A stretch of DNA of 64,000 bases from Marinobacter subterrani (GCF_001045555.1 NZ_LFBU01000001.1:2604001-2668000); one strand, 5' to 3'. Positions 18,659 through 29,425 are shown, counted from the first letter of the stretch. Translations and numbers: made by a program. Notes: a model not told the origin generated them from the sequence alone.

Positions 18659-19812
18659 CCCAGGCCCGGAACCAACCGTTGCTACGCTCCGTTATTCTGG
18701 CGCTCGCCCTTGCCCTGGGCGCAGCGCCCGTGCACGCCCAGCAGGAGGTCACGCCAGCTCAGATTGAAGACCTCAAGGAACGCATTGAGGACATCAATGA
18801 CTGGCTGGCTGATGCCGAGGATGACCGCTCCGCCCTGGAACAACAGCTTGCCGAGACCGAGCGCACCATCAGCCGGCTGGCGAGGGAACGCCGCTCCCTG
18901 CGCGAGAAGGCGGAACAACAGCAACAGCGGCTCCGGGAACTGGAGAAAGAGGAGCAGGAGCTTACCCGCACACTTGACCGCCAGCGGGAAAGCCTCAAGA
19001 AGCAGATCCGGGCCGCGTGGATGGAGGGTGACGCGCCGGCTGTTAAAGTTCTGCTGAATGAGATTGACCCGGACAGGATTGCCCGGACCATGACCTACTA
19101 CGAGTACCTCAGCAAGGACACGGTCACCCGCCTGGAGGCGTTCAGCGAAAGCCTGAAGAAGCTCAAGAATACCCGGGATGCCGTTCAGGCAACACGAGTG
19201 GAGCTGGCCCGCACCGAGGAAAGCGTTGCCAGGCGCCAGCAGGAACTGGCGGCATCCAGAAAACAGCGGCAGCAGACTCTCGCCGCCCTCAATGCCGACA
19301 TCAAGAGCCGGCTCAGCGAACGGGAAGAACTGGAGTCTGACCGAAAGCGGCTGGAAAAACTCCTTGCCGAAGTGCAGCAGGCGATCAACAACATTCCCTC
19401 GCCCAATGAATCCCGCCCTTTCGCCTCACTGCGTGACAAACTGCCCTGGCCGGCAAAGGGGAAGGTCCTGAGCGGCTATGGAGACAGCTACGCCGATGGC
19501 AAGTTACGGCGTACCGGCCTGCTCATCCGTACCGGGGAGGAGGCGGAAATCCGCGCGATTCATTATGGCCGCGTGGTCTTTGCCAATTGGCTTCGGGGCT
19601 TTGGCCTGATCACCATCATTGATCATGGGGATGGCTACATGACACTCTATGGCCACAGCAGCAGCCTGTTTACCAGTCCCGGAGACTGGGTAACAGCCGG
19701 CGAACCCATCGCCCTGGCGGGGCGAACCGGCGGCACAGATTCGCCGGCCCTGTATTTTGAGATCCGACATAACGGCAAACCCGACAATCCGAACCGGTGG
19801 CTGGCCGACTGA
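18655..19812 (+). CDS. envC: murein hydrolase activator EnvC
   Basis: A 385-residue periplasmic protein that activates the amidases AmiA/AmiB at the division septum. Order of parts: signal peptide ending APVHAQ, a long coiled coil (~35-255, rich in E, R, Q and L heptads), then a C-terminal LytM (M23) domain. That domain looks catalytically dead: [12 protein letters not shown] and LYFEIRHNG stand where active enzymes have the metal ligands of HxxxD and HxH. The start is TTG 18655, overlapping gpmI by 4 bp with AGGA just upstream; no in-frame ATG precedes the signal peptide. Confidence 0.9.
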   Translation: MTQARNQPLLRSVILALALALGAAPVHAQQEVTPAQIEDLKERIEDINDWLADAEDDRSALEQQLAETERTISRLARERRSLREKAEQQQQRLRELEKEEQELTRTLDRQRESLKKQIRAAWMEGDAPAVKVLLNEIDPDRIARTMTYYEYLSKDTVTRLEAFSESLKKLKNTRDAVQATRVELARTEESVARRQQELAASRKQRQQTLAALNADIKSRLSEREELESDRKRLEKLLAEVQQAINNIPSPNESRPFASLRDKLPWPAKGKVLSGYGDSYADGKLRRTGLLIRTGEEAEIRAIHYGRVVFANWLRGFGLITIIDHGDGYMTLYGHSSSLFTSPGDWVTAGEPIALAGRTGGTDSPALYFEIRHNGKPDNPNRWLAD

Positions 19813-19909
19813 CCGGCCTCCGAAGGGCTGACAAATGCCCCGGGTGGCGCCATACTGTCCGAAATCAGGAAAACCAGTCCAACTATCGGAATAAAAACGG
19901 GATATGTGA

Positions 19910-21313
19910 ATGAAACGGGTCAGAAACACACTCCATGCCTTTCCATTACGCAGCATTGCCCTCGCTACCTGTTTCGCCACCGCATCCGGGCTGGCCTGGG
20001 CCCAGGAGCAAAACCCCGCCACCGAAAAACTGCTCGAAGGCATCCAGAACGGCGAACGGGTTGAGATCACCCTGCCGGATCCGGAAAAGCAGCTGCCCCT
20101 GGACGATCTCCGGAAATTTACCGAGGTGTTCAGCCGCATAAAGGATGCCTATGTGGAAGAGGTCGACGATCGCCAGCTGCTCGAAAGCGCTATCAAGGGC
20201 ATGCTGTCGGATCTGGACCCGCATTCCACCTACCTGGCTCCCAAGGATTACGAAGACCTGGAGGAAAGCACCTCCGGAGAGTTTGGCGGCCTGGGTATTG
20301 AAGTGGGCATGGAAAATGGTTTCGTAAAGGTCATCGCCCCTATCGATGACACCCCGGCACAGAAAGCGGGCGTGCAGGCGGGCGACCTGATTATCAAGCT
20401 CAACGAGAAGCCGGTAAAAGGCATGAGCCTGGAAGAAGCTGTGCAGCTGATGCGCGGCAAGCCGGGCACCATCCTCACGCTGACCATCATGCGCGAGGGC
20501 GAGACGGGCCCCATCGAGATCAAAGTCGAGCGGGATATCATCAAGGTCACCAGCGTGAAATCCCGCATGCTGGAAAACGGCTACGGCTATGTCCGGATTA
20601 CCCAGTTCCAGGCCGATACCGGCTCACAGTTCAGAGATGCGCTCAAAAAACTTGAAAACAAACACGGCGGCAACCTTGATGGCCTGGTGATTGATCTGCG
20701 CAACAACCCGGGTGGCGTCCTGCAGGCGGCCGTGGAAACAGCGGATGTACTGCTTGATGAGGGGCTGATTGTCTACACCGAAGGCCGCATCCAGAGCTCG
20801 CGCCTGCGTTTCAGTGCCACTGAAGGCGATGTCATGGAAGGCACACCGATTGTGGTGTTGATTAACGGTGGCTCTGCCTCGGCTTCCGAAATTCTCGCCG
20901 GCGCCCTTCAGGACCATGAACGCGCCGTGATCATGGGCACCAAATCCTTCGGCAAGGGCAGCGTTCAGACGGTCATCCCCCTGGATGAAAACCACGCCAT
21001 CAAGATGACCACCGCGCGCTACTATACGCCGAATGGTCGCTCTATCCAGGCAACGGGCATCAAACCGGATATTGAAGTGCGCCCGGCCGAGCTCAAAGAG
21101 CTGGACAGCAAGCCGTTCTTCACCGAGGCCGACCTTACCGGGCACCTCAAGGGCAAGAACGAGAAAAAGCAGGACCAGGAAGCACCGGCGCCAGACGACA
21201 CCGCCTCTCTGGCGGAGCAGGATTACCAACTGCGCTCGGCGCTCAACCTGCTCAAGGGCATCCATATTCTGAACCCGCAGGACAAAGCCAAGGCTCAAGG
21301 AAGCGGCCAGTGA
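19910..21313 (+). CDS. ctpA: C-terminal processing peptidase (S41A)
   Basis: A 467-residue periplasmic serine protease. A signal peptide (to about AWAQ) is followed by a PDZ domain near residues 120-190 (GLGIEVGMENGFVKV, GVQAGDLIIKLNE). The peptidase domain has the catalytic Ser in NGGSASASEILAGAL and Lys in KSFGKGSVQT. Such enzymes trim C termini of envelope proteins and murein hydrolases, which suits its place between envC and yibQ. The charged tail (KGKNEKKQDQEAP) is low in complexity. Confidence 0.94.
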   Translation: MKRVRNTLHAFPLRSIALATCFATASGLAWAQEQNPATEKLLEGIQNGERVEITLPDPEKQLPLDDLRKFTEVFSRIKDAYVEEVDDRQLLESAIKGMLSDLDPHSTYLAPKDYEDLEESTSGEFGGLGIEVGMENGFVKVIAPIDDTPAQKAGVQAGDLIIKLNEKPVKGMSLEEAVQLMRGKPGTILTLTIMREGETGPIEIKVERDIIKVTSVKSRMLENGYGYVRITQFQADTGSQFRDALKKLENKHGGNLDGLVIDLRNNPGGVLQAAVETADVLLDEGLIVYTEGRIQSSRLRFSATEGDVMEGTPIVVLINGGSASASEILAGALQDHERAVIMGTKSFGKGSVQTVIPLDENHAIKMTTARYYTPNGRSIQATGIKPDIEVRPAELKELDSKPFFTEADLTGHLKGKNEKKQDQEAPAPDDTASLAEQDYQLRSALNLLKGIHILNPQDKAKAQGSGQ

Positions 21314-22125
21314 GGGCAGTAAGCTTCCTGCTGGCGTGCGCCCTCTCGGCGACCACCAGCCTGGCAGCGGCAGAGCCTGAGCAACAGGCCCTGCCCCCGA
21401 CCATCGCCATCATCATTGATGACATGGGCCACGACCTTCACGAGGGTAAGCGACTGATCAGCCTGGATCAGCCACTGACCCTGGCTTTCCTGCCATACCG
21501 CAGGTATACCGACACCCTGGCCCGGCTTGCCCACCAGCACAACAAGGAAATCATGCTGCACGCGCCGATGGCCAACACCCACGATTTCGGGCTGGGGCCG
21601 GGGGGCCTGACCACCGATATGGACGAGCAGAGCATGGTGACCACGCTCCGCCGCGCGCTCCGCTCCATTCCATTTGTCCAGGGCGTGAATAATCATATGG
21701 GCAGCCTGCTCACCCAGCAACTGCAGCCGATGGACTGGGTAATGAAGGAGCTCTTCCGTTACCCGGTGTATTTTGTCGACAGCCGAACGATTGCTTCAAC
21801 CGTTGCCGGAGATGTGGCTGCTGCGTACCGGATTCCCACTCTTTCCCGGGACGTGTTTCTCGACCATGAACAAACCGAGGAATTCGTCGACAGGCAGTTC
21901 AAACTGCTGATCCAGCGCGCGCGGGAGAACGGCAGCGCCATCGGAATTGGCCATCCCCATAAAGTCACGGTGGACTATCTTGAGAAGCACCTGCCCGAGT
22001 TGGATGAGCAGGGCATCGCCATTGCCACAGTGAGCGGCCTGTGGGCCATGCGTAACAGCAATCGGGAGATGTTTGCCGAGGGAGAGAAGCAGGCCATTCA
22101 GCCAGCCTTTGCAAAGAAGCAATGA
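21310..22125 (+). CDS. yibQ: divergent polysaccharide deacetylase (YibQ family)
   Basis: A 271-residue periplasmic protein starting with GTG 21310, which overlaps ctpA by 4 bp, and a signal peptide ending near SLAAA. The NodB-like fold of the divergent polysaccharide deacetylase family is seen in IAIIIDDMG, LHAPM, NNHMGS, DSRTIA and IGIGHPH, which hold the expected Asp/His metal ligands. The substrate is unknown. It is last in the gpmI-envC-ctpA-yibQ unit and meets the his operon at a bidirectional terminator. Confidence 0.87.
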   Translation: MRAVSFLLACALSATTSLAAAEPEQQALPPTIAIIIDDMGHDLHEGKRLISLDQPLTLAFLPYRRYTDTLARLAHQHNKEIMLHAPMANTHDFGLGPGGLTTDMDEQSMVTTLRRALRSIPFVQGVNNHMGSLLTQQLQPMDWVMKELFRYPVYFVDSRTIASTVAGDVAAAYRIPTLSRDVFLDHEQTEEFVDRQFKLLIQRARENGSAIGIGHPHKVTVDYLEKHLPELDEQGIAIATVSGLWAMRNSNREMFAEGEKQAIQPAFAKKQ

Positions 22126-22164
22126 AAAAGGGGTCAGATGAAAAACTTCATCTGACCCCTTTTT
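22125..22164. terminator. bidirectional terminator built from a REP-like unit
   Basis: A 13-bp GGGGTCAGATGAA stem (22130-22142 with 22147-22159) flanked by five A residues on the left and five T residues on the right extends the pairing to 18 bp. It gives a U-run in either direction between the convergent yibQ and hisF. It is the clearest case here of the REP-like repeat serving as an intrinsic terminator. Confidence 0.85.
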
Positions 22165-22167
22165 CAC

Positions 22168-22944
22168 TCACTGGTCTCGGACTTCTATACCCTGCGCCTT
22201 CATAAACGCCTTGGCTTCCGGAATCGTATGCTGGCCAAAATGGAAGATTGACGCCGCCAGCACCGCATCGGCCCCGCCACGGGTGACGCCATCGGCCAGG
22301 TGCTGCAACTCGCCAACGCCGCCGGAGGCGATCACCGGCACAATCACCGCATCACTGATGGCCCTGGTCAGCCCCAGATCGAATCCGATCTTGGTGCCGT
22401 CACGGTCCATACTGGTCAGCAGCAATTCGCCAGCGCCCATTTCCACCATCTTGCGGGCCCATTCGACGGCGTCCAGCCCGGTCGGCTTGCGGCCACCGTG
22501 GGTAAAAATCTCCCAGCGGGGTTCCTCGCCTTCCTCGCTGACCCGCTTGGCATCAATGGCCACCACAATGCACTGGCTGCCGAAACGGTCCGCTGCCTCG
22601 CGCACGAATTCCGGATTGAACACGGCTGCCGTATTAATGGAAACCTTGTCGGCACCGGCATTCAGCAGCTTGCGGATATCATCCACGGTGCGCACGCCAC
22701 CGCCCACGGTGAGCGGGATGAACACTTCGGCCGCCATCCGCTCGACGGTTTCATAGGTGGTGTCCCGGCTTTCATGACTGGCGGTGATGTCGAGGAAGGT
22801 AATCTCGTCAGCACCCTGGTCGTTGTAGCGGCGGGCCACTTCCACCGGGTCACCGGCATCCCGGATATCCACGAAGTTCACGCCTTTGACCACGCGGCCT
22901 TTGTCAACATCGAGACAGGGAATGATGCGTTTTGCCAGAGCCAT
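22168..22944 (-). CDS. hisF: imidazole glycerol phosphate synthase, cyclase subunit
   Basis: A 258-residue (beta/alpha)8 barrel. With HisH it turns PRFAR plus ammonia into IGP and AICAR in histidine biosynthesis. Catalytic aspartates are in [12 protein letters not shown] (residue ~11) and VVAIDAKRV (~130). ATG 22944 gives the family start [12 protein letters not shown]; an in-frame extension to 22971 is unlikely. It lies 7 bp downstream of hisA, last in hisBHAF. Confidence 0.97.
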   Translation of the reverse strand: MALAKRIIPCLDVDKGRVVKGVNFVDIRDAGDPVEVARRYNDQGADEITFLDITASHESRDTTYETVERMAAEVFIPLTVGGGVRTVDDIRKLLNAGADKVSINTAAVFNPEFVREAADRFGSQCIVVAIDAKRVSEEGEEPRWEIFTHGGRKPTGLDAVEWARKMVEMGAGELLLTSMDRDGTKIGFDLGLTRAISDAVIVPVIASGGVGELQHLADGVTRGGADAVLAASIFHFGQHTIPEAKAFMKAQGIEVRDQ

Positions 22945-22951
22945 GCTTTGC

Positions 22952-23689
22952 TTACCCCTTAAGGCTGTCACAGAAGGCCTGGGCCTCGGCTACATCGAGG
23001 GTGCCTTCGTAGATGGCACGGCCGGTAATGGCGCCGAGAATGCCCTTGTCGGCCACGGTGGCGAGTCGCCTGAGGTCGTCCATGTTGGTAACGCCTCCGG
23101 AGGCGATTACAGGGATACCGCCCTCTTCCGCCAGCGAAGCGGTGGCTTCCACGTTCACGCCCTGCATCATGCCGTCACGGCTGATATCGGTGTAGACGAT
23201 GGCTTCCACGCCATCATTGGCAAAGCGTTTGGCCAGGTCGGTGGCCATCACTTCAGAGACTTCGGCCCAGCCGTCGGTGGCCACCCGGCCGTCTTTGGCG
23301 TCGAGGCCAACGATGATATGGCCCGGGAATTTCTTGCACATTTCGGTGACAAATTCCGGCTCTTTGACGGCTTTGGTGCCAATGATGACCCACTGCACGC
23401 CGGCTTTCAGATAGGCTTCAATGGTCTCCGCAGAGCGGATGCCACCGCCGATCTGAATCGGCAGATCCGGGTATTTGCGGGCGATGGCCTGGACGATCTC
23501 GCCGTTAACGGGTTCGCCGGCAAAGGCGCCGTTCAGGTCGACCAGGTGCAGGCGGCGGGCGCCGGCTTCCACCCAGCGGGTGGCCATGTCGACGGGATCG
23601 TCACCAAACACCGTGGAGTCGTCCATCCGGCCCTGCCGCAGGCGTACGCATTTGCCGTCTTTCAGATCGATCGCGGGAATTATCAGCAT
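22952..23689 (-). CDS. hisA: ProFAR isomerase HisA
   Basis: A 245-residue barrel isomerase converting ProFAR to PRFAR in histidine biosynthesis. The general base Asp is in [14 protein letters not shown] and the general acid Asp in [11 protein letters not shown]. The phosphate-binding [11 protein letters not shown] is near the C terminus. Its first codons overlap the end of hisH by 7 bp, suggesting translational coupling. Confidence 0.97.
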   Translation of the reverse strand: MLIIPAIDLKDGKCVRLRQGRMDDSTVFGDDPVDMATRWVEAGARRLHLVDLNGAFAGEPVNGEIVQAIARKYPDLPIQIGGGIRSAETIEAYLKAGVQWVIIGTKAVKEPEFVTEMCKKFPGHIIVGLDAKDGRVATDGWAEVSEVMATDLAKRFANDGVEAIVYTDISRDGMMQGVNVEATASLAEEGGIPVIASGGVTNMDDLRRLATVADKGILGAITGRAIYEGTLDVAEAQAFCDSLKG

Positions 23690-24324
23690 TTTCCAGTCCA
23701 GTTTGTAAAATTCTCAAGCAACTGCAAACCTGCCCGGGCACTTTTCTCCGGGTGGAATTGCACAGCAAAAATATTGTCTCTCGCCACCGCAGCCGCCAGA
23801 TCAACCCCGTAGTGGGTACGGCCGGCCATATCGACATTGCCCTCGGCTTCGGCGTAAAAACTGTGCACGAAGTAAAAACGGTCAGCATCAGGAATGTTTT
23901 GCCACAGAGGGTGATCAACGGTTTGATGTACCTGGTTCCAGCCCATATGTGGCACTTTCAGGCGTTCGCCGTTTTCGGTGAGGTGGTCACCAAAATAGCG
24001 CACTTCCGAAGGGAACAGGCCAATGCAGTCAACGCCACCGTTTTCTTCGCTGCGGGACATCAGGGCCTGCATGCCAACACAGATGCCGAGGAAAGGCCGG
24101 TCTTTCGAGACTTCACGTACCAGGGTATCAACGCCCAGGCGGCGGATTTCGGCCATGCAGTCGCGGATGGCGCCGACGCCGGGCAAAATCACCCGGTCGG
24201 CTTCGCGGATTTTGTCGGCGTTGTCGGTGACCAGTACGGTGGTGTCCGGGGCGACGTGCTCTACCGCTTTTTTGGCAGAGTGAAGGTTGCCCATGCCGTA
24301 GTCGATTATGGCAACGGTTTTCAT
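23683..24324 (-). CDS. hisH: imidazole glycerol phosphate synthase, glutaminase subunit
   Basis: A 213-residue class I glutamine amidotransferase feeding ammonia to HisF. The nucleophile Cys is in [10 protein letters not shown], and the His-Glu pair is in VQFHPEKS near the C terminus. The oxyanion-strand region [11 protein letters not shown] is standard. It lies between hisB (57-bp gap) and hisA (7-bp overlap) on the minus strand. Confidence 0.97.
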   Translation of the reverse strand: MKTVAIIDYGMGNLHSAKKAVEHVAPDTTVLVTDNADKIREADRVILPGVGAIRDCMAEIRRLGVDTLVREVSKDRPFLGICVGMQALMSRSEENGGVDCIGLFPSEVRYFGDHLTENGERLKVPHMGWNQVHQTVDHPLWQNIPDADRFYFVHSFYAEAEGNVDMAGRTHYGVDLAAAVARDNIFAVQFHPEKSARAGLQLLENFTNWTGKC

Positions 24325-24381
24325 GGTTGTTGCGGTGTCCTCGGGTGACCGGTTACAGCGAGTCTTTCTAAAACAAGCGGG

Positions 24382-24975
24382 TTATAGCGAACCCTTGGTT
24401 GACGGAGTAATACCCGCCATGCGCTCGTCCATTTCGATGGCCATGCGCAGGGCACGGCCGAAGGCCTTGAACACGGTTTCAATCTGATGATGGGTGTTCT
24501 TGCCCTTCAGGTTGTCAATGTGCAGGGTCACCATGGAGTGGTTCACGAAGCCGTGGAAGAACTCCTCGAACAGGTCGACATCGAAGCCTCCCACAGCGCC
24601 TCGGGTGTAGGGTACATCCATCATCAGGCCGGGCCGGCCAGACAGGTCGATGACCACCCGGGAGAGGGCTTCATCCAGCGGCACATAGGCGTGGCCATAG
24701 CGGCGGATGCCTGTTTTGTCGCCCACGGCCTGTTTGAAGGCTTGGCCCAGGGTGATGCCGATGTCTTCCACCGTGTGGTGGTCATCAATGTGCAGGTCGC
24801 CCTTCGAGACGATGTTCAGATCCACCAGGCCATGGCGGGCGATCTGGTCCATCATGTGCTCCAGGAAAGGCACACCGGTGTCGAAACTGGATTTGCCGGT
24901 ACCGTCGAGATCGATCTCAACGGTAATCTGGGTTTCAAGGGTATTTCGTTCTACCCGAGCCTTGCGTTCGGCCAT
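24382..24975 (-). CDS. hisB: imidazoleglycerol-phosphate dehydratase
   Basis: A 197-residue monofunctional HisB dehydratase that converts IGP to imidazole acetol phosphate. Manganese-binding motifs are [11 protein letters not shown] and the equivalent HSMVTLHID / GKNTHHQIE pairs. The phosphatase domain of the E. coli bifunctional enzyme is absent, as in pseudomonads. ATG 24975 is chosen because it gives [12 protein letters not shown] and the extra upstream codons have no family match. First gene of hisBHAF here; no attenuator-like His codon run was seen upstream. Confidence 0.96.
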   Translation of the reverse strand: MAERKARVERNTLETQITVEIDLDGTGKSSFDTGVPFLEHMMDQIARHGLVDLNIVSKGDLHIDDHHTVEDIGITLGQAFKQAVGDKTGIRRYGHAYVPLDEALSRVVIDLSGRPGLMMDVPYTRGAVGGFDVDLFEEFFHGFVNHSMVTLHIDNLKGKNTHHQIETVFKAFGRALRMAIEMDERMAGITPSTKGSL

Positions 24976-25091
24976 GGGGACTCCGTGACAATTGGGCGGC
25001 AGCACGCCGGAAAAATTCGATCCGGCGATTATACCTTTTATGTCCGCCTGAGTCCCACAACCGGTTTAATCGCTTCGATAGCGCAATGCGG

Positions 25092-25553
25092 TTAAAACGC
25101 CTTCTTGAGGTTATTCATATAGGTATCCACGAGGCCGTTGAACTCGTGCTTGATTACCGGGCTGATTGCCAGTTTCAGCAGGCTCGGCAGCGGCAGGGTC
25201 AGCTCGGCACTGGTGTGGAATTTCACGGCAGTGGCCTTGTCGCCTTTCGCCTTGATGGCCCAGGAGCCGCGCACAACGCCGTTGCCCTCCCCCTTCACCG
25301 GTTCCCAGGTAATCTTGCCGGCCTCTTTGTCTGAGGAATATTTGCAGGCATACACAGACTGGATCGCGTGCTTGTCGACGCCGACTTTCTCCATTTCCCA
25401 GCGGTAGGCGTTATCGCCCAGATCGGTCAGTTTGTGGACCTTGGGAAAGTGGCTGGCCGAGCGCGGCACATCCGCCAGCAGATCAAACACCTCGTCGTAG
25501 CTCCCCGGTATTTCAAGTTCCCGGTTCAGCTCAATCGCAACGGTAATAGCCAC
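25092..25553 (-). CDS. SRPBCC (START-like) family protein
   Basis: A protein of ~153 residues resembling the polyketide-cyclase/START-like superfamily: an N-terminal strand-helix PGSYDEVFDLLADVPRSASHFP, central antiparallel strands, and a long C-terminal helix SLLKLAISPVIKHEFNGLVDTYMNNLKK. Such proteins bind lipids or hydrophobic ligands in a helix-grip cavity; the ligand is unknown. I chose GTG 25553 because AAGGAG lies six bases upstream; the TTG two codons earlier abuts that site directly. It follows the his genes' strand but is separated from hisB by 116 bp. Confidence 0.8.
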   Translation of the reverse strand: MAITVAIELNRELEIPGSYDEVFDLLADVPRSASHFPKVHKLTDLGDNAYRWEMEKVGVDKHAIQSVYACKYSSDKEAGKITWEPVKGEGNGVVRGSWAIKAKGDKATAVKFHTSAELTLPLPSLLKLAISPVIKHEFNGLVDTYMNNLKKAF

Positions 25554-25747
25554 AGCCAACTCCTTTTAGTGTTTATAGGTTTCAATGTAGTCAGAAAATA
25601 AAGGACATGCATTCTGGCCCAACACTACCGCATTGTCATACTCCCGCGCTGTTAATTTGTTAACCCTGCGTTATCCTTTAGGTTATTCGCGCCAGGATTC
25701 GCCTCGAATGCCTGCAAGCTCCCAACGTCAGGAAGGAAGCCTTAAAC

Positions 25748-27949
25748 ATGAAAGCCGTACGTTATGTACTGATCGCCATCGTTGCGCTGATCATCCTCGC
25801 CGTGGCCGCCGTTGCCATCGCCATGGCCGTGATCAACCCCAACGACTACAAGCCCCAGATCGAACAGGCTGTTGAGAAGCAGACCAACCTCGACCTGATC
25901 CTCGAGGGTGATATTGGCTGGTCTTTCCTTCCTTTGGGCCTGGAGCTCAATAACGTTGCGGCCAACCTGGAGGGCGAACGCCTGGTTGCCATGGAGAAGC
26001 TGGTGGCACAGGTAGATTTCTGGTCGCTGATTGCCATGTCCCCTCAGGTGGACACCTTTGTACTGGATGGCCTGGACGCCCGCCTGGTGGTGAATGAGCA
26101 GGGCGTGGGCAACTGGACCCGGATCATGCCCGAACCTGCCAAAGGCGGTGAAAAGCAAGCCGCAGGCGCCGAAACCGCGCAGGCCCCGGAGCCAGCCGGA
26201 CAACCGGTTGAGCAGGCCGGCGGCGCAGAGCCGCTGAACTTCAACGTGGAAAACGTCCAGGTCAGCAATGCCGAGGTAAAATACATCGACAAAACCACCG
26301 GCCAGACCGTCACCCTGGAAGACTTCACCCTCAGCGCCAGCGATATCTCTCCTGGCTCCCAGTTCCCGCTGAACGTGGGGTTCCGTGTGGTCACGACTGA
26401 CCCGGTGTTTGAGGTGGATGGCACGATCGATGCCAAACTTGGTCTCAACGAGGCCCTGAACGAGTTTTCGGTGGCGGGCCTGAAGGCAGTATTTGACATG
26501 ACCGGTGCGCCCTTCGGCACCAAAACCGTTACCGCCGAACTGGCCGGCTCCGCCAGCGCCAACCTGGAGAACGAAACCGCCACCCTGAGCAATTTCAGCG
26601 CCAGCCTGGCCAATCTGACCCTGAACACCACGCTGAACGTGAAAGGTTTTGGTGACAAACCGGCAATCGACGGCACCCTGGCCATCAACGAGTTCTCCCT
26701 GAAGGCTCTGATGGAAAACCTGGGGCAGCCGCCTATCGAAACCCGTGATCCGGACGTACTCAAGGCACTGGCCTTCTCTACCGGCATCGGCGGCCCGGCC
26801 GGCAAGGTCGAGTTGAGCGATGTGAACCTGAAACTCGACGACACCACGTTCACCGGTTCCGGCAGTTACACCCTCGCCAACGGCGGCGTTGTGTTCAACC
26901 TGCAGGGCGACAAACTGAATGCCGATCGCTACCTGCCGCCAAAAGTGGAGGTAACCGCCGCAGAAACCGTAGAAACCGATGCCGCCAAGGCACCAACAGA
27001 GTCTGCAGCGGCTGCGGCTCCCGAGGCCGACCTGCTGCCACTGGAGACCCTGCGCTCCCTGTTGCTGGATATCGATTTCGGGCTTGGCCAGCTGATCGTC
27101 AGTAACCTGTCCATTAACGAGATCAAGGCCAGCACCACCGCCAAAAATGGCCTCCTGAAAGTGGATGAGTTCAGCGGCAAGCTGTACGAAGGCAGCTTCG
27201 GCGCCAATGCCACCATCGACGCCAGAACCGACAACCCCAAGTGGACCGTGGCTTCAGACGTTTCCAACGTGCAAACCCTGCCACTGCTCGCCGATCTGGC
27301 GGAAGTGACCATGCTCGCCGGCGGCGCCAACCTGAAAGTGAACGCCTCCACCACCGGCAATCGCATGTCCGCCCTGCGCAGCAACGCCGATGGCAAGGTG
27401 AGCTTCAACCTGGCAGAGGGTGAGTTCCGCAAGTTGAACCTCACCCGCATGGCCTGCCAGGGCATTGCCCTGGTCAACCAGGAGGAACTGACGACCACAG
27501 ACTGGGGCGCCACCACACCCTTCAATGACATGCGAGGCACCTTCGACATCAATGGCAACATCCTGAACAACACCGACCTGGTGGCCTCACTCGCTGGCAT
27601 GAAACTGGAGGGTGAGGGAACCGTCGACCTGAGGCAGAACCTGCTGGACTATGAGGCCGGGCTTCGCATTGTCGGAGAGATTCACCGGGATAACGCCTGT
27701 CGGGTGACCGAATACGTAAAAAATGCGGTGATACCGGTGGAGTGCCGCGGCAACTTCTCTGAAGAGCCGGCCAGCCTGTGCTCCTTCGACGGCTCCCGCT
27801 TCCGGGACACCCTGCAGGCCATTGCCAAGAACGCTGCCCGGGCCAAAGTCGAAGAGAAAGTGGACGAGGCCAAAGCCAAAGCTGAGGAAAAGGTAAAGGA
27901 AAAGCTCCAGGACGAATTGGGCGACAAACTCAAAGGCCTGTTCAACTGA
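25748..27949 (+). CDS. AsmA family envelope protein
   Basis: A 733-residue AsmA-type protein with an N-terminal membrane helix (~residues 6-30, YVLIAIVALIILAVAAVAIA) followed by the family block NPNDYKPQIEQAVEKQTNLDL and LGLELNNVAANL. The large periplasmic part is rich in beta-strands. AsmA-like proteins form bridge-like lipid-transfer structures between inner and outer membranes. The C terminus is an Ala/Lys/Glu-rich coiled stretch (KVEEKVDEAKAKAEEKVKEK). Its stop codon overlaps the mutY start by one base. Confidence 0.87.
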   Translation: MKAVRYVLIAIVALIILAVAAVAIAMAVINPNDYKPQIEQAVEKQTNLDLILEGDIGWSFLPLGLELNNVAANLEGERLVAMEKLVAQVDFWSLIAMSPQVDTFVLDGLDARLVVNEQGVGNWTRIMPEPAKGGEKQAAGAETAQAPEPAGQPVEQAGGAEPLNFNVENVQVSNAEVKYIDKTTGQTVTLEDFTLSASDISPGSQFPLNVGFRVVTTDPVFEVDGTIDAKLGLNEALNEFSVAGLKAVFDMTGAPFGTKTVTAELAGSASANLENETATLSNFSASLANLTLNTTLNVKGFGDKPAIDGTLAINEFSLKALMENLGQPPIETRDPDVLKALAFSTGIGGPAGKVELSDVNLKLDDTTFTGSGSYTLANGGVVFNLQGDKLNADRYLPPKVEVTAAETVETDAAKAPTESAAAAAPEADLLPLETLRSLLLDIDFGLGQLIVSNLSINEIKASTTAKNGLLKVDEFSGKLYEGSFGANATIDARTDNPKWTVASDVSNVQTLPLLADLAEVTMLAGGANLKVNASTTGNRMSALRSNADGKVSFNLAEGEFRKLNLTRMACQGIALVNQEELTTTDWGATTPFNDMRGTFDINGNILNNTDLVASLAGMKLEGEGTVDLRQNLLDYEAGLRIVGEIHRDNACRVTEYVKNAVIPVECRGNFSEEPASLCSFDGSRFRDTLQAIAKNAARAKVEEKVDEAKAKAEEKVKEKLQDELGDKLKGLFN

Positions 27950-29016
27950 TGCCCGACAGCTTCGCCGAAAAGCTGCTGCACTGGTACGACAGCCATGGCC
28001 GGCATGACCTGCCATGGCACCACAACCGGGACGCCTACCGGGTGTGGGTCTCGGAAATCATGCTGCAGCAAACCCAGGTCATCACCGTTATCCCCTACTT
28101 TGAAGCGTTCATGGAACGTTTCCCGGACGTCCATGCCCTGGCCGAAGCCCCGGTGGATGATGTGCTCAGCCACTGGTCCGGCCTGGGTTATTACGCTCGG
28201 GCCCGCAACCTGCAGAAAGCCGCGCAAACGGTGGTTCGCGATTTCGATGGCGAGTTTCCACAAACCCGGGAAGAGCTTGAATCACTCACCGGGATCGGCC
28301 GCTCCACCGCAGCCGCCATACTGGCCCAGGCCTTCGGCATTCGCGCCGCCATACTGGATGGCAACGTGAAACGGGTACTGGCCCGTTACCACGCCATTCC
28401 CGGGTGGCCCGGCCAGACCGCCGTACTCAACCAACTGTGGCAAAGGGCCGAAGAACACACCCCGGAACACCGGGTGCGTGACTACACCCAGGGCATTATG
28501 GATCTGGGCGCCATAGTGTGTACCCGCAGCCGTCCGGCCTGTGACAGCTGCCCTCTACAAGAGGGCTGCAAGGCTTACGCCCAGGGTGAAACATTACTCT
28601 ACCCCGGCTCCAAACCGAAGAAAGCCAAACCGGAAAAGACCACGTGGATGGTAATCCTTGAAGACCGGGAAGGCCGCATCCTTCTGGAGCGCCGCCCGCC
28701 AAGCGGTATCTGGGGCGGCCTCTGGAGCCTTCCGGAACTTGACCCGGCCTACGGGGTAGACGAACTTCAGGAAGCATGCGAGCAGAGCCTGGGGCTGGAT
28801 TGCGCAGAGCCGGAGCTGATCAGCGGCTTTCGGCACACCTTCTCCCATTACCACCTGCACATTCAGCCAGCCCGCCTGAGCGTAACGGGCGGAGCCAACA
28901 CCGTTGCAGACAAGGATCACCTGAGGTGGCTGCATCGGCATGAAGCGCTGAATCTCGGGCTACCGGCACCGATTCGCTCGCTGCTCACCGAACCGGAGCA
29001 AGCCGTCCTGCTTTGA
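27949..29016 (+). CDS. mutY: adenine DNA glycosylase MutY
   Basis: A 355-residue base-excision repair enzyme that removes adenine opposite 8-oxoguanine. The catalytic Glu is in SEIMLQQTQV and the helix-hairpin-helix is LTGIGRSTAAAI with Asp in LDGNVKRVLARY. The [4Fe-4S] cluster cysteines follow the C-x6-C-x2-C-x5-C pattern in CTRSRPACDSCPLQEGC. The C-terminal third is the NUDIX-like domain that reads 8-oxoG. yggX follows, as in many gammaproteobacteria. Confidence 0.97.
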   Translation: MPDSFAEKLLHWYDSHGRHDLPWHHNRDAYRVWVSEIMLQQTQVITVIPYFEAFMERFPDVHALAEAPVDDVLSHWSGLGYYARARNLQKAAQTVVRDFDGEFPQTREELESLTGIGRSTAAAILAQAFGIRAAILDGNVKRVLARYHAIPGWPGQTAVLNQLWQRAEEHTPEHRVRDYTQGIMDLGAIVCTRSRPACDSCPLQEGCKAYAQGETLLYPGSKPKKAKPEKTTWMVILEDREGRILLERRPPSGIWGGLWSLPELDPAYGVDELQEACEQSLGLDCAEPELISGFRHTFSHYHLHIQPARLSVTGGANTVADKDHLRWLHRHEALNLGLPAPIRSLLTEPEQAVLL

Positions 29017-29091
29017 GATGGCCCGCTTGCGCCTTCAGTCGCAACGATCTGTTATCATCACCGCCAGTACCATTTGCCAACAGGAGCCACC

Positions 29092-29364
29092 ATGAGCCGT
29101 ACCGTTTTCTGCCGCAAGTACCAGAAAGAACTGGAAGGCCTGGACTTCCCGCCCATGCCCGGCGCCCGCGGCCAGGACATTTTCGAGAACATCTCCAAAC
29201 AGGCCTGGGAAGAATGGCAGGCCCAGCAGACCATGCTGATCAACGAAAAACACCTGAGCCTGATGGAGCCGAACACCCGCAAATACCTGCAGGCGCAGAT
29301 GGAACACTTCTTCAACAACGAACCTTTCGACAAGGCCGAAGGCTATGTTCCGCCGGAACAATAG
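29092..29364 (+). CDS. yggX: oxidative-damage protection protein YggX
   Basis: A 90-residue YggX-family protein (E. coli YggX, 91 aa), linked to iron handling and protection of Fe-S clusters from oxidation. It shows [38 protein letters not shown] and the C-terminal [16 protein letters not shown] 29092 has CAGGAG seven bases upstream. It is paired with mutY (75-bp gap), a conserved neighbourhood for genes countering oxidative damage. Confidence 0.96.
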   Translation: MSRTVFCRKYQKELEGLDFPPMPGARGQDIFENISKQAWEEWQAQQTMLINEKHLSLMEPNTRKYLQAQMEHFFNNEPFDKAEGYVPPEQ

Positions 29365-29425
29365 CGCCGTATTGATCAAAGCCTGAGCACGCCTGAAAAG
29401 ATTCAGAAATTTTTCCGGCTCAGCC